From assembly GCA_964520055.1 (NCBI GenBank), contig CAZFME010000100.1, positions 1 through 8,103 on the forward strand: a DNA stretch of 8,103 nucleotides, written 5' to 3'. The notes under the pieces are model-generated. The model was not told where the DNA came from. It was given only the letters and a program-made list of their open reading frames with translations, and ran no database searches. Shown here one piece after another: positions 1 to 6,355 of this stretch; position 1 is the stretch's first letter; each line of letters begins with the position of its first letter. The position numbers were made by a program, and so were the translations under genes. Source of the stretch: DUNY01 sp964520055 (GTDB lineage Bacteria; Bacillota; Thermosediminibacteria; Thermosediminibacterales; Tepidanaerobacteraceae).

Positions 1-13
1 ATTTGTTAGACAT
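1..13 (-). CDS. Possible 5' end of a downstream gene, cut by the window edge
   Basis: Only four codons (ATG TCT AAC AAA, Met-Ser-Asn-Lys) are visible before the window ends, so no function can be given. The start is suggested by a G-rich stretch (AAAAGGGG) ending 9 bases before the ATG, and by a candidate sigma-A promoter at 68-97. It lies beyond the operon terminator on the same strand, so it would be a separate transcription unit. It could equally be a chance ATG. Confidence 0.35.
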
Positions 14-67
14 TGTTGTTAACCCCTTTTAAACCATTTCTGATAATTCCTTATATTTTAGAGTTTA

Positions 68-97
68 ATTGTATGCAGCCCACACTGGTATAAACAA
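68..97 (-). promoter_or_regulatory. Candidate sigma-A promoter for the left-edge gene
   Basis: On the minus strand, TTGTTT (97-92) and TACAAT (73-68) are separated by 18 bases. The -10 box matches the consensus TATAAT at five of six positions. The -35 box matches only in TTG. Transcription would start near 61, leaving a leader of about 48 bases before the possible ATG at 13. The position is sensible but the -35 box is weak, and AT-rich spacers yield such matches by chance. Confidence 0.3.
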
Positions 98-261
98 ACC
101 CTTTCGACCTCTTTCCGTTCTGTTTATCTTCCCGAAAAATTTAATTATGTTATATATTTAAATATTCTTGAATAATTTAATTAATCCTTCGGAAAATAAC
201 CTTTCTAAATGGAGTTTTTTGCTCACCTTGAATTTAAATATTATGTTATCTGTTTGGCTAT
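98..261. other. AT-rich intergenic spacer, no gene seen
   Basis: Together with the two flanking candidate sites this fills the gap between the operon terminator and the left-edge gene. I see no reading frame of useful length, no tRNA-like fold and no recognisable riboswitch. It is dominated by A/T runs such as the stretch around 140-185. Confidence 0.5.
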
Positions 262-289
262 AAAAAAAAAGCCAAGAAGTTTTCTTGAC
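262..289 (-). terminator. Rho-independent terminator of the ornithine operon
   Basis: Reading the minus strand, GTCAAGAA (289-282), loop AAC (281-279) and TTCTTGGC (278-271) form an 8-bp stem with one G-U pair. Nine Ts follow (270-262). It starts 18 bases after the stop codon of the GlmL-like gene, which is the classic layout, and it marks the end of the transcript. Confidence 0.85.
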
Positions 290-307
290 TTTGTGGATTT
301 TGAGATT

Positions 308-1663
308 TTATCTTGTGTTTAAGCTTTTTTGCAATAAATCTACCGCTTCCCGTGGCAATTCTTTTGCAAGCACTCCAATAGATGCCATTATATAGTCATC
401 GTCTATAAGTAGGCTGGCACCACGTGGAGGTAAGAGCTTTTTGCCTTTCTTATCACACTTTAGCTTCTGGAGTATGCCTTTGGCTTGAGGCAGCCTGGTC
501 AGCGCTCCACCCGTCCCTATAATCCACTTTACCCGAGTAAGATCCTTGCCACTTGCCATGGAATGCCTACCTGCAGGACCATAAAAATACTTTATTTCAC
601 CTGCATGACGATTAACAGCTATAATGCATGCTATTTCTGCAAGGTATTTTGCCAGCTTAACTTCCTCCGTGGTTTTTGGTATAGATGGCTGTTTTTTAAT
701 AGCCTCAAGTATATTGATATTAAGTGTTTTATTAGTTTCTTCAATGTTGACATTTTTTAGCACATGGTGGCAATTAACAAAAATCCCCAGATCTCCTTCC
801 ACTGTCCGCTTTGCTTCCGGTTCCGGCGCCACAAGGATCTTTGCAATTTCATCGGAATCCTCAGTAACTGAGTGCACATCAGTAGTTGCCCCTCCTACGT
901 CAATTACGATTAAATCCCCTATTTCATCTTTTAAAAGTTTAGCTGCATTCATAACTGCACCCGGTGTAGGAATGATGGGCCCGTCTACCATAGTGCGAAT
1001 TTTCTCCATACCGGGTGCTATTATGATGTGATCTTCAAATACATCCTGTATGACTTTCCTGGCTGGTTCTACAACTAGTTCATCTATGCGGGGATAAACA
1101 TTATCCACAAAAAATATCCGATTTTTACCTCCAAAAATTTCTTTTATCTCATCTCTGGCAGCTATATTTCCTGCATAGATTATGGGGGTATTAATTCCCA
1201 GTTCTGCGATTTTTTCCGCATTGTGTATGACTGTGGCCTTTTCGCCATAATCCACACCACCTGCAAGCAGTATTATATTCGGTTGAATTTGCAGTATCTT
1301 TTTGAGGTCGAATAAACTTAGCCGGCCAGCAGTTAACATTTTAAGCACTGCACCAGCTCCAAGTGCCGCTTCTTTTGCAGCTTTAGCGGTCATATCGTAT
1401 ACAAGACCGTGAACTGTCATTTTGAGGCCACCTGCCGCACTGCTGGTAGCCATCATCCTGTTCCACTTTATATCAGTTTTAAGTTTTTGTTCGAGATTTC
1501 TTATAGCACATTCAAGCCCAATGGTTACATCGCCCTGCAACACAGTTGTTGGAGCAATAGCCTGCCCAATAAATTTGGGGTGTGAAGTACCAAGTTCGCA
1601 AAATGCGTTGACTACTGTAGTAGTACTGCCTATTTCTGCTACTATAACATCTACGTCTAACAT
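308..1663 (-). CDS. GlmL/MutL-family ASKHA ATPase, probable reactivase of ornithine aminomutase
   Basis: A 451-residue protein of the family named after GlmL (MutL) of the glutamate mutase locus, unrelated to the DNA-repair MutL. It has the marks of the actin/Hsp70/sugar-kinase fold: a phosphate-1 loop IGSTTT at residues 11-16, a phosphate-2 motif DVGGATTD at 255-262 and an adenosine-site motif GTGGALTR at 383-390. A further Gly-rich segment, LLAGGVDYG, lies near 132-140. The homologous gene beside oraE in Clostridium sticklandii is known as or-4. Its place last in the operon, 83 bases after oraE, suggests that it uses ATP to exchange damaged cobalamin or otherwise maintain OraS-OraE, as reactivases do for diol dehydratase. 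That role is inference. The ATG is preceded by an all-G Shine-Dalgarno run (1672-1677) at 8 bases. No membrane segment or signal peptide is apparent. Confidence 0.85.
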   Translation of the reverse strand: MLDVDVIVAEIGSTTTVVNAFCELGTSHPKFIGQAIAPTTVLQGDVTIGLECAIRNLEQKLKTDIKWNRMMATSSAAGGLKMTVHGLVYDMTAKAAKEAALGAGAVLKMLTAGRLSLFDLKKILQIQPNIILLAGGVDYGEKATVIHNAEKIAELGINTPIIYAGNIAARDEIKEIFGGKNRIFFVDNVYPRIDELVVEPARKVIQDVFEDHIIIAPGMEKIRTMVDGPIIPTPGAVMNAAKLLKDEIGDLIVIDVGGATTDVHSVTEDSDEIAKILVAPEPEAKRTVEGDLGIFVNCHHVLKNVNIEETNKTLNINILEAIKKQPSIPKTTEEVKLAKYLAEIACIIAVNRHAGEIKYFYGPAGRHSMASGKDLTRVKWIIGTGGALTRLPQAKGILQKLKCDKKGKKLLPPRGASLLIDDDYIMASIGVLAKELPREAVDLLQKSLNTR

Positions 1664-1746
1664 GAATATATCCCCCCAATTACATTGAATCTTTTCTTAA
1701 AATAAGGATTCCAAAATGTATTATGATTAGAACCGCTTTGATATTT
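1664..1746. other. Spacer between oraE and the GlmL-like gene
   Basis: This is the longest gap inside the operon (83 bases). I looked for an internal promoter or processing hairpin and found none convincing. It contains only the all-G ribosome binding run at 1672-1677. The GlmL-like gene is therefore probably co-transcribed but not translationally coupled to oraE. Confidence 0.5.
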
Positions 1747-3945
1747 TTATTCCTTCTTGTTTTTCTTTTTTAGTGCTTTAACAATAAAACTGGCCACATC
1801 TATGCCTTTTGTGCCTCTACCAAAGCCTGCATCAAGCCCAGATTCTCTTGCAATTTCATCGGTTACCTGGGTTCCGCCTCCTATTAAGATAACCCTATCC
1901 CTTATTCCCTTTTCAATACACAGCTCATGTAGTTTTTTCATATTGATTCTATGAATATCTGCATGAGTTATAATCGTACTTATTAAAATGGCGTCTACAT
2001 CGATTTCTATAGCAGCATTGACAACTTTTTCCACAGACACCGATGTTCCTAAATAGTGACATTCAACTCCAAACCCCTCTATTCCTCCATGTTTAATATC
2101 TATTATTTCCCTCATACCAACTGAGTGTTCATCTTCTCCTACCGTTGCAGCTACAATTTTTATCGGATGCTGTTTTGTGAAATTTCTTACCTCATCCGGT
2201 GAGAGAACCTCAGGTTTTTCCGGTATAACCAAGTCTTTGGGATCTATTTCAAAGGATACTTTCCCTTTTACTTCTAGGTATGTACCTTCAGATGGCTGCA
2301 TAACCTCTTTATGAATGACTTCCACATCACTAAGCCCTAGTTTTTTTGCTATTTCCATAGCCGCAAATTCAGCAACCCTCTCTTGGGCCGGTAGAAATAG
2401 ATTCAGGCAAATATAGCCATCTCCATACCATTCTACTTCAGGCTTTATAAGGCTATTTTCCCTTATATGAAGGCTATCCTCTAATCTGTTGTACACATTA
2501 TCCCTTTCGTCCAATTCATCAATATAAACTATCTTATCCGGATTACACAACGTACACCCTTTGATCATGTCACACGGCTTTTTCAATCCCTCAGGTATAT
2601 TATTATATCCAAAATGATGACATACAGGTGCTAAATAATCCTCATCTTTTTTTACAACTGTTCCTACTCCGATACCTCCATCAATCTTCCTGCTGATACC
2701 GTCTTCATTTCTCTCAGGAAACATGCCTGAATCTACAAAAAAGCCTTGCTCAACAGCTTTAAAGTAACCGCCAACTTCTTGGATCTCTTCAAGGAAAAGG
2801 ACTGCTCTTTCCTTTAGCTCTCTAACCTTTTCTTCAAAAGGACCGCCTCGCTTTATTTGTACAATCTCTTTTAGACCATCCATACCTACCAAAGCTTGCT
2901 TTGCAGTGTCCACAGCTTGGATATTGAAATAATGCCATGGCACATTTCGACCCTCATCGGGGGTAATGGTGCTTTGTATATCTGCACTGGTCAAAGCAGA
3001 TATTAATAGATTTAATACATGAGTAACTGTAGCTTCTCTGGTACTTGACTCAATGTACTTTGTATTCATCTGTGCTCTCATTTTATATTCTTTAAATAAT
3101 TCTCTTAAAGCAACGGCATAAGGTAGGTCTATCCTTAAACACGGAGCCGGAGGTGCCGTGGGAGGCACTGTCGACAGACATATGTTCTCCTTTGCCATAC
3201 CGGCCTTCACTGAGTACATGGTATTAATGGCATGCTGCACCATAAGCTCAGGCATGACTTTCCATGCTTCTCTGGCTGTTGCATTGGCGTTATGGGCACC
3301 ATCTATCTGAACCATATCTGCCCAAGCCATGATACTCTTGGCTTCAGCCGCATCAACAAAGGACCTGAGCATATTAATATTTCGATATAGTACATTGTAT
3401 TGTGGATCCTGGTGAGCACCATTGACTCCTTCTTCTGCAAAAAGCACCGCTACTTCAGGACCCGCCACGCCGCTGACATATGAATGAAAATTAATGGGTC
3501 TACCTACTTCATTTTCAATTAAATCCAGAGCTTTTCTTGTCGCCCGAAGCTGCTTTCGAGTGATAGGAACTCCACCAACACCTTCGGGTGTCCCTTCGAT
3601 TAGTCCATCAAAATGACTCTGGCCGGCGGTCCTTATTACCATAATATGATCTGCCCCATGCCAAGCAGCCATGCGCATACGCCGAATATCATCTTCAAAA
3701 CGTCCGGATGCAATTTCAGTTGTAATAATATTATTAGGCTGTGGGTCTATATTATTAAAATGGTTTGCAGCTGGCAACGGTATGCTATTTTTTAAACTTT
3801 CTGATGTCTCGTAATACTCAAATGATTCTAGCCTTTGGTTTTTGACCTGCTCTCTCCAGTGCCATCCCCTACGACGGGGTCTATAATTTTCTAGGTCTTT
3901 TAATAGCTCTTTAATATCAATTTTTTTGTCTTTTTCAAGTTTCAT
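1747..3945 (-). CDS. oraE: D-ornithine 4,5-aminomutase, large catalytic subunit OraE
   Basis: A 732-residue adenosylcobalamin- and PLP-dependent subunit that moves the terminal amino group of D-ornithine to C4, giving 2,4-diaminopentanoate. Residues from about 60 to 460 fit the TIM-barrel part, with the Gly/His/Asp-rich segments typical of aminomutases. The C-terminal part from about 595 is the Rossmann B12 domain, with the base-off motif D-x-H-x-x-G (DEHSVG) where His607 should ligate cobalt. Lys618 lies 11 residues later, the same spacing as His618 and Lys629 of the C. sticklandii enzyme, so it is the expected PLP-binding lysine. An ILIGGG segment follows later in the B12 domain. Three cysteines at 458, 464 and 467 (C-x5-C-x2-C) are visible; I do not know their role. 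The ATG overlaps the oraS stop as ATGA, with AAGGTG five bases upstream. It differs from lysine 5,6-aminomutase in carrying barrel and B12 domain in one chain beside a small OraS partner. Confidence 0.96.
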   Translation of the reverse strand: MKLEKDKKIDIKELLKDLENYRPRRRGWHWREQVKNQRLESFEYYETSESLKNSIPLPAANHFNNIDPQPNNIITTEIASGRFEDDIRRMRMAAWHGADHIMVIRTAGQSHFDGLIEGTPEGVGGVPITRKQLRATRKALDLIENEVGRPINFHSYVSGVAGPEVAVLFAEEGVNGAHQDPQYNVLYRNINMLRSFVDAAEAKSIMAWADMVQIDGAHNANATAREAWKVMPELMVQHAINTMYSVKAGMAKENICLSTVPPTAPPAPCLRIDLPYAVALRELFKEYKMRAQMNTKYIESSTREATVTHVLNLLISALTSADIQSTITPDEGRNVPWHYFNIQAVDTAKQALVGMDGLKEIVQIKRGGPFEEKVRELKERAVLFLEEIQEVGGYFKAVEQGFFVDSGMFPERNEDGISRKIDGGIGVGTVVKKDEDYLAPVCHHFGYNNIPEGLKKPCDMIKGCTLCNPDKIVYIDELDERDNVYNRLEDSLHIRENSLIKPEVEWYGDGYICLNLFLPAQERVAEFAAMEIAKKLGLSDVEVIHKEVMQPSEGTYLEVKGKVSFEIDPKDLVIPEKPEVLSPDEVRNFTKQHPIKIVAATVGEDEHSVGMREIIDIKHGGIEGFGVECHYLGTSVSVEKVVNAAIEIDVDAILISTIITHADIHRINMKKLHELCIEKGIRDRVILIGGGTQVTDEIARESGLDAGFGRGTKGIDVASFIVKALKKKNKKE

Positions 3946-4352
3946 TTATTCACCTTCTCACAGGCACCTTTTTGGAAAAGGTTGTGGTTTGAAACATCTA
4001 TTTTCAATGCCAACTCCATTTCATCCCATCCTTCTCCCTGAGCCAGTTTTTCTCCGGCTTCATTGATAGCAATGTTTTTATAAAGAGCATATTTTAACAC
4101 CAAATGACCTGCTCCCTTTCCCAAAAGGTCCCTTTGTATACATCTGTCAACTATAGCTCTGGAGGTCTGGCTGTCAAAACCCATGCGCAAAAGCACTGAA
4201 CGCTCAATAGATGGCGAAGTATGAATCTTGGCCAATTCAATTAAGGGATCAATGATTTTTTCTGTAAGTTCCCAAAACCTCATTTCAAGTTCTGCTTCCG
4301 TAAGATGAGCCAAATGTTTTCTGCGTTCTGCAAAATCATCTTTACGCGGCAT
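3942..4352 (-). CDS. oraS: D-ornithine 4,5-aminomutase, small subunit OraS
   Basis: A 136-residue partner of OraE; the two form the ornithine aminomutase heterotetramer. The sequence carries the family-like core, with FWELTEKIIDPLIELAK around residues 26-42, HTSPSIERSVLLRMGF around 44-59 and a LLGKGAGHLVLKYA stretch around 76-89. The last 25 or so residues look less conserved, and the protein appears slightly longer than the C. sticklandii subunit of about 120 residues. A strong AGGAGGG (4359-4365) lies 6 bases before the ATG, so translation starts afresh here, 41 bases after ortB. Its stop overlaps the oraE start by four bases (ATGA), which fits the equal amounts needed of the two subunits. 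There is no signal peptide; the enzyme is cytoplasmic. Confidence 0.94.
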   Translation of the reverse strand: MPRKDDFAERRKHLAHLTEAELEMRFWELTEKIIDPLIELAKIHTSPSIERSVLLRMGFDSQTSRAIVDRCIQRDLLGKGAGHLVLKYALYKNIAINEAGEKLAQGEGWDEMELALKIDVSNHNLFQKGACEKVNK

Positions 4353-4358
4353 ACTTTT

Positions 4359-4365
4359 CCCTCCT
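4359..4365 (-). promoter_or_regulatory. Strong ribosome binding site of oraS
   Basis: AGGAGGG with a 6-base spacer to the oraS ATG. It is the best Shine-Dalgarno within the operon and re-initiates translation after the 41-base gap that follows ortB. Confidence 0.75.
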
Positions 4366-4393
4366 ACAAACAGCCGTTACATATTGTGTGTTC

Positions 4394-5815
4394 TTAAGAC
4401 TGTTGTGATATAATTTCTTGGATAATTTTTTCGGTATATTTCTCATCAGTCCTTGTATCCTCAGCCAAAAATTCTACATCTTCCGGCGTAATCTTAATAT
4501 CTTTATGGTTTTTGATACAGTTTCTTACATATGATTTCCTCAGCTGATTCATATCCATATCTTTTATCAATATCTGTGAAGGATGCTCTGGAATTACTAT
4601 TCTTTCACCTGGCTTATCATCAGCCGGATCTCCTTTTCTTACCTCAATCCCCATTGATTTTGCAAAGGTCAACTGTGCAGATGGAAGTTTGCCTGCACCG
4701 GTATACTCAGTTTCTTGCACCACCAATGTTTCATCAGCATTCATTTCCTGAGCTATTGCAAAAGCCGCTGCCAGTGATGTGTTGCCCGCTGGGCCTCGCT
4801 CCATACCTTCTGACTGTGCAAGTGCTTCTGTCATATAAAAAACCTCACCTTGGGTTACCGTAACATAACGATCAAGGTATCTAAGCGGTCTTGCCGCATT
4901 TCTTGGAACGTCCGCTCTGTCCGGCCATGTAGCAAAAGGAACACCAAAGCCTGTATGCCCTGTAGTGAAAGACTTCCTATTAAAATCCCTATCACTGGCC
5001 ATGTGCAGGCCTGTGAGATCCACACTTGCACCAATTATTTTTGTATTTTTACACCCGGCCTTTAGAAGCCCCCGTGCAGTGCCAGTGACATTACCTCCAC
5101 CAGCATGTGTTATTACAACGGCATCTGGATCCTTACCCGTTCTTGCTCTTACTTGTTCGGCCAGCTCATATCCAAGTGTTTCAATACCGGCAATCGCAAA
5201 GGGTGTATAAAGAGATGCGTTAAAATACCCAGTCTCTTCAAGTAAGCAAAGAAATGTATAGAAAAGCTCCGGCCCTACAGTAAGCTGAACAACTTCAGCC
5301 CCCAATGCCTCGCATTTCCGACCTTTTTCTAAAATTTCCGGCTGTCCCTTCCCACTACTGTCAAAAACTTCTTGCACGACTATACACTTTAAGCCCCTCA
5401 TTGCTGCTTGAGATGCCACAGCTGCACCATAATTACCGCTGGTAGCTGCAATTACCCCTTTGTACCCCATTGCTTTAGCTTTGTGAACAGATACTGCAGC
5501 CCTTCGGTCTTTAAAACTTCCAGATGGATTAGCCGCTTCATCCTTTATGAATATCCTTGCACCTTTGCCCGGCGCTGCCATCATCCTTGCAAGTTTGGTT
5601 AGGTTTCTAAGCTCAATCAGAGGGGTATTTCCTACACTGGTTTCGGCCTGTGCTTTTCTAATTTCCTCTAAACTATAACCTACGTCTCTCATCATTTTTT
5701 CGTAATTAAATGCAATGCCACCTGACTCAAAATCGTCGTAATCTATGCCAATAGCTTTTTTCATTATATCATTTTTCCTCGCCATAACAGCTGAATAACT
5801 CATATCTTTTTTCAT
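4394..5815 (-). CDS. ortB: 2-amino-4-ketopentanoate thiolase, PLP-dependent subunit OrtB
   Basis: A 473-residue fold-type II PLP enzyme which, with OrtA, cleaves 2-amino-4-ketopentanoate with CoA to acetyl-CoA and D-alanine. The PLP lysine is Lys102 in NPSGSFKDRRA. SGNYGAA near 126-132 is the asparagine loop over the cofactor ring, and AGGGNVTG near 238-245 is the phosphate-binding glycine loop. These motifs also occur in threonine synthase and related lyases, so the name rests on the placement directly after ortA and before oraS, and on overall resemblance to OrtB proteins. The ATG overlaps the ortA stop (ATGA), with AAGGTGGG just upstream, pointing to coupled synthesis of the two subunits. 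No truncation is seen. Confidence 0.94.
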   Translation of the reverse strand: MKKDMSYSAVMARKNDIMKKAIGIDYDDFESGGIAFNYEKMMRDVGYSLEEIRKAQAETSVGNTPLIELRNLTKLARMMAAPGKGARIFIKDEAANPSGSFKDRRAAVSVHKAKAMGYKGVIAATSGNYGAAVASQAAMRGLKCIVVQEVFDSSGKGQPEILEKGRKCEALGAEVVQLTVGPELFYTFLCLLEETGYFNASLYTPFAIAGIETLGYELAEQVRARTGKDPDAVVITHAGGGNVTGTARGLLKAGCKNTKIIGASVDLTGLHMASDRDFNRKSFTTGHTGFGVPFATWPDRADVPRNAARPLRYLDRYVTVTQGEVFYMTEALAQSEGMERGPAGNTSLAAAFAIAQEMNADETLVVQETEYTGAGKLPSAQLTFAKSMGIEVRKGDPADDKPGERIVIPEHPSQILIKDMDMNQLRKSYVRNCIKNHKDIKITPEDVEFLAEDTRTDEKYTEKIIQEIISQQS

Positions 5816-6114
5816 TTGTTCCCACCTTCTAAAAGCTTTCTTAAATCTTTACCAATAGTGAGCAATTCTGGAACTGGCTTCCCAAAATCATGATCGTAAA
5901 CGGGATTGACCTCTACCAATTCACCTTTTACCTTCCTTCCAATGACCGTCTCTATTTCTACCTCATCACCGATAGAAGCATCATGGTTTATAAAACCTTT
6001 TTGCCAGACTTCAAGGGGTACCTTTTGTGTATCTTCCGGCAAATTGGTAGACCTTGCTTTTGGTTCTAGTTCTATCCTATGTATCTGGACCCAGTCACCT
6101 TTTTTGGCATCCAT
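5812..6114 (-). CDS. ortA: 2-amino-4-ketopentanoate thiolase, small subunit OrtA
   Basis: A 100-residue subunit of the OrtAB thiolase, beginning MDAKKGDWVQIH, as OrtA proteins do, and continuing with KVPLEVWQKGF and NPVYDHDFGKPVPEL. It has no catalytic motif of its own; OrtB holds the PLP. I chose the ATG at 6114 over the in-frame GTG at 6126. The GTG lies inside the Shine-Dalgarno sequence GGGAGGTG (6124-6131), which is 9 bases from the ATG, and the ATG overlaps the ord stop as TAATG. That overlap also shows that ord originally ran directly into this gene. Confidence 0.93.
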   Translation of the reverse strand: MDAKKGDWVQIHRIELEPKARSTNLPEDTQKVPLEVWQKGFINHDASIGDEVEIETVIGRKVKGELVEVNPVYDHDFGKPVPELLTIGKDLRKLLEGGNK

Positions 6115-6228
6115 TATTTGTTGCACCTCCCTTGTATAAGTTCCCTCACATCGCCGATTAATGCTGTAGGCACCGGTAAGTCTTTCATCGTAACTAGCCC
6201 CGGTTTTGCGGTTATCACCTGGGGAATC
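6114..6228 (-). pseudogene. ord: Detached C-terminal end of ord (2,4-diaminopentanoate dehydrogenase)
   Basis: Translating leftward from 6227 gives 37 residues beginning IPQVITAKPGLVTMKDLPVP and ending at a TAA at 6116-6114. This resembles the conserved Ord C-terminus (a VINAEPGL..M.DLPVP..I-like pattern). It continues the N-terminal part sensibly: AIAVKR at 6356 followed by IPQVI. Joined, the two parts give about 348 residues, close to what I expect for this family. The fragment has no start of its own and is separated from the rest by ten Ns and about 117 unrelated bases. Its intact frame and functional ortA overlap argue that the break is recent or an assembly artefact, not old decay. Confidence 0.85.
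6124..6131 (-). promoter_or_regulatory. Ribosome binding site of ortA, decides its start
   Basis: GGGAGGTG lies within the last codons of ord and 9 bases before the ATG at 6114. It includes the GTG at 6126 that would otherwise extend ortA by four residues, so the ATG is the better start. Confidence 0.7.
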
Positions 6229-6238
6229 NNNNNNNNNN
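6229..6238. other. Assembly gap (ten Ns) inside ord
   Basis: Ten unknown bases. Ten is often a placeholder for a gap of unknown size, so the true length may be much greater. It falls inside the coding region of ord, next to sequence that does not belong to that gene. Confidence 0.95.
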
Positions 6239-6355
6239 CTTTTACTTTATATGCATCATGGGTATTTATCGCAAGCATTCTTAATATTTCATTATTTTTA
6301 GTACAAAAAAATGGGATGGTTTTAATGTTTCAAAATCTATTTGGACAATAATTAT
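6239..6355. mobile_element. Foreign segment inside ord, possible end of an insertion element or misjoined contig end
   Basis: About 117 bases lie between the last proper ord codon (Arg311, near 6356) and the Ns. In the ord frame they add a 24-residue tail with no family resemblance and a stop at 6281. They are AT-rich, unlike the flanking coding sequence. On the minus strand an ATG at 6278 opens a frame MLAINTHDAYKVK that runs into the gap, as the start of a transposase might. On the plus strand a frame ends TAA at 6351. I recognise no transposase family. Terminal repeats and target duplication cannot be judged because the other end is missing. A repeat collapsed in assembly is the simplest reading; a low-quality contig end is the alternative. 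Confidence 0.45.

Noticed and set aside
1..300. Cobalamin riboswitch or T-box in the left spacer
   Set aside because: Neither a B12-box nor a T-box motif is visible, and the spacer lies downstream of the operon.
308..1663. DNA mismatch-repair MutL
   Set aside because: The shared name is coincidental; the motifs are those of the ASKHA fold (IGSTTT, DVGGATTD, GTGGALTR), not a GHKL ATPase.
485..1688. Plus-strand open frames opposite the GlmL-like gene
   Set aside because: They are shadows of a well-conserved minus-strand gene, with low-complexity Ser/Ile-rich translations and no start signals.
1664..1746. Internal promoter before the GlmL-like gene
   Set aside because: A TTGGAA-like -35 is present, but no -10 box lies at 16-18 bases, and there is no sigma-54 motif.
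4531..5602. Plus-strand open frames opposite ortB
   Set aside because: Antisense shadows of the ortB coding sequence, with no family resemblance.
4394..5815. Threonine synthase or diaminopropionate ammonia-lyase instead of OrtB
   Set aside because: The PLP motifs are shared by fold-type II enzymes, but the pairing with ortA and the place in the ornithine operon fit OrtB.
6115..6126. GTG at 6126 as the start of ortA
   Set aside because: The GTG is part of the GGGAGGTG ribosome binding site, and the ATG at 6114 has correct spacing and overlaps the ord stop.
6079..6351. Plus-strand frame crossing the N gap
   Set aside because: It reads antisense through ortA and ord, spans unknown bases and has no ribosome binding site; only its last part, in the foreign segment, could have meaning.
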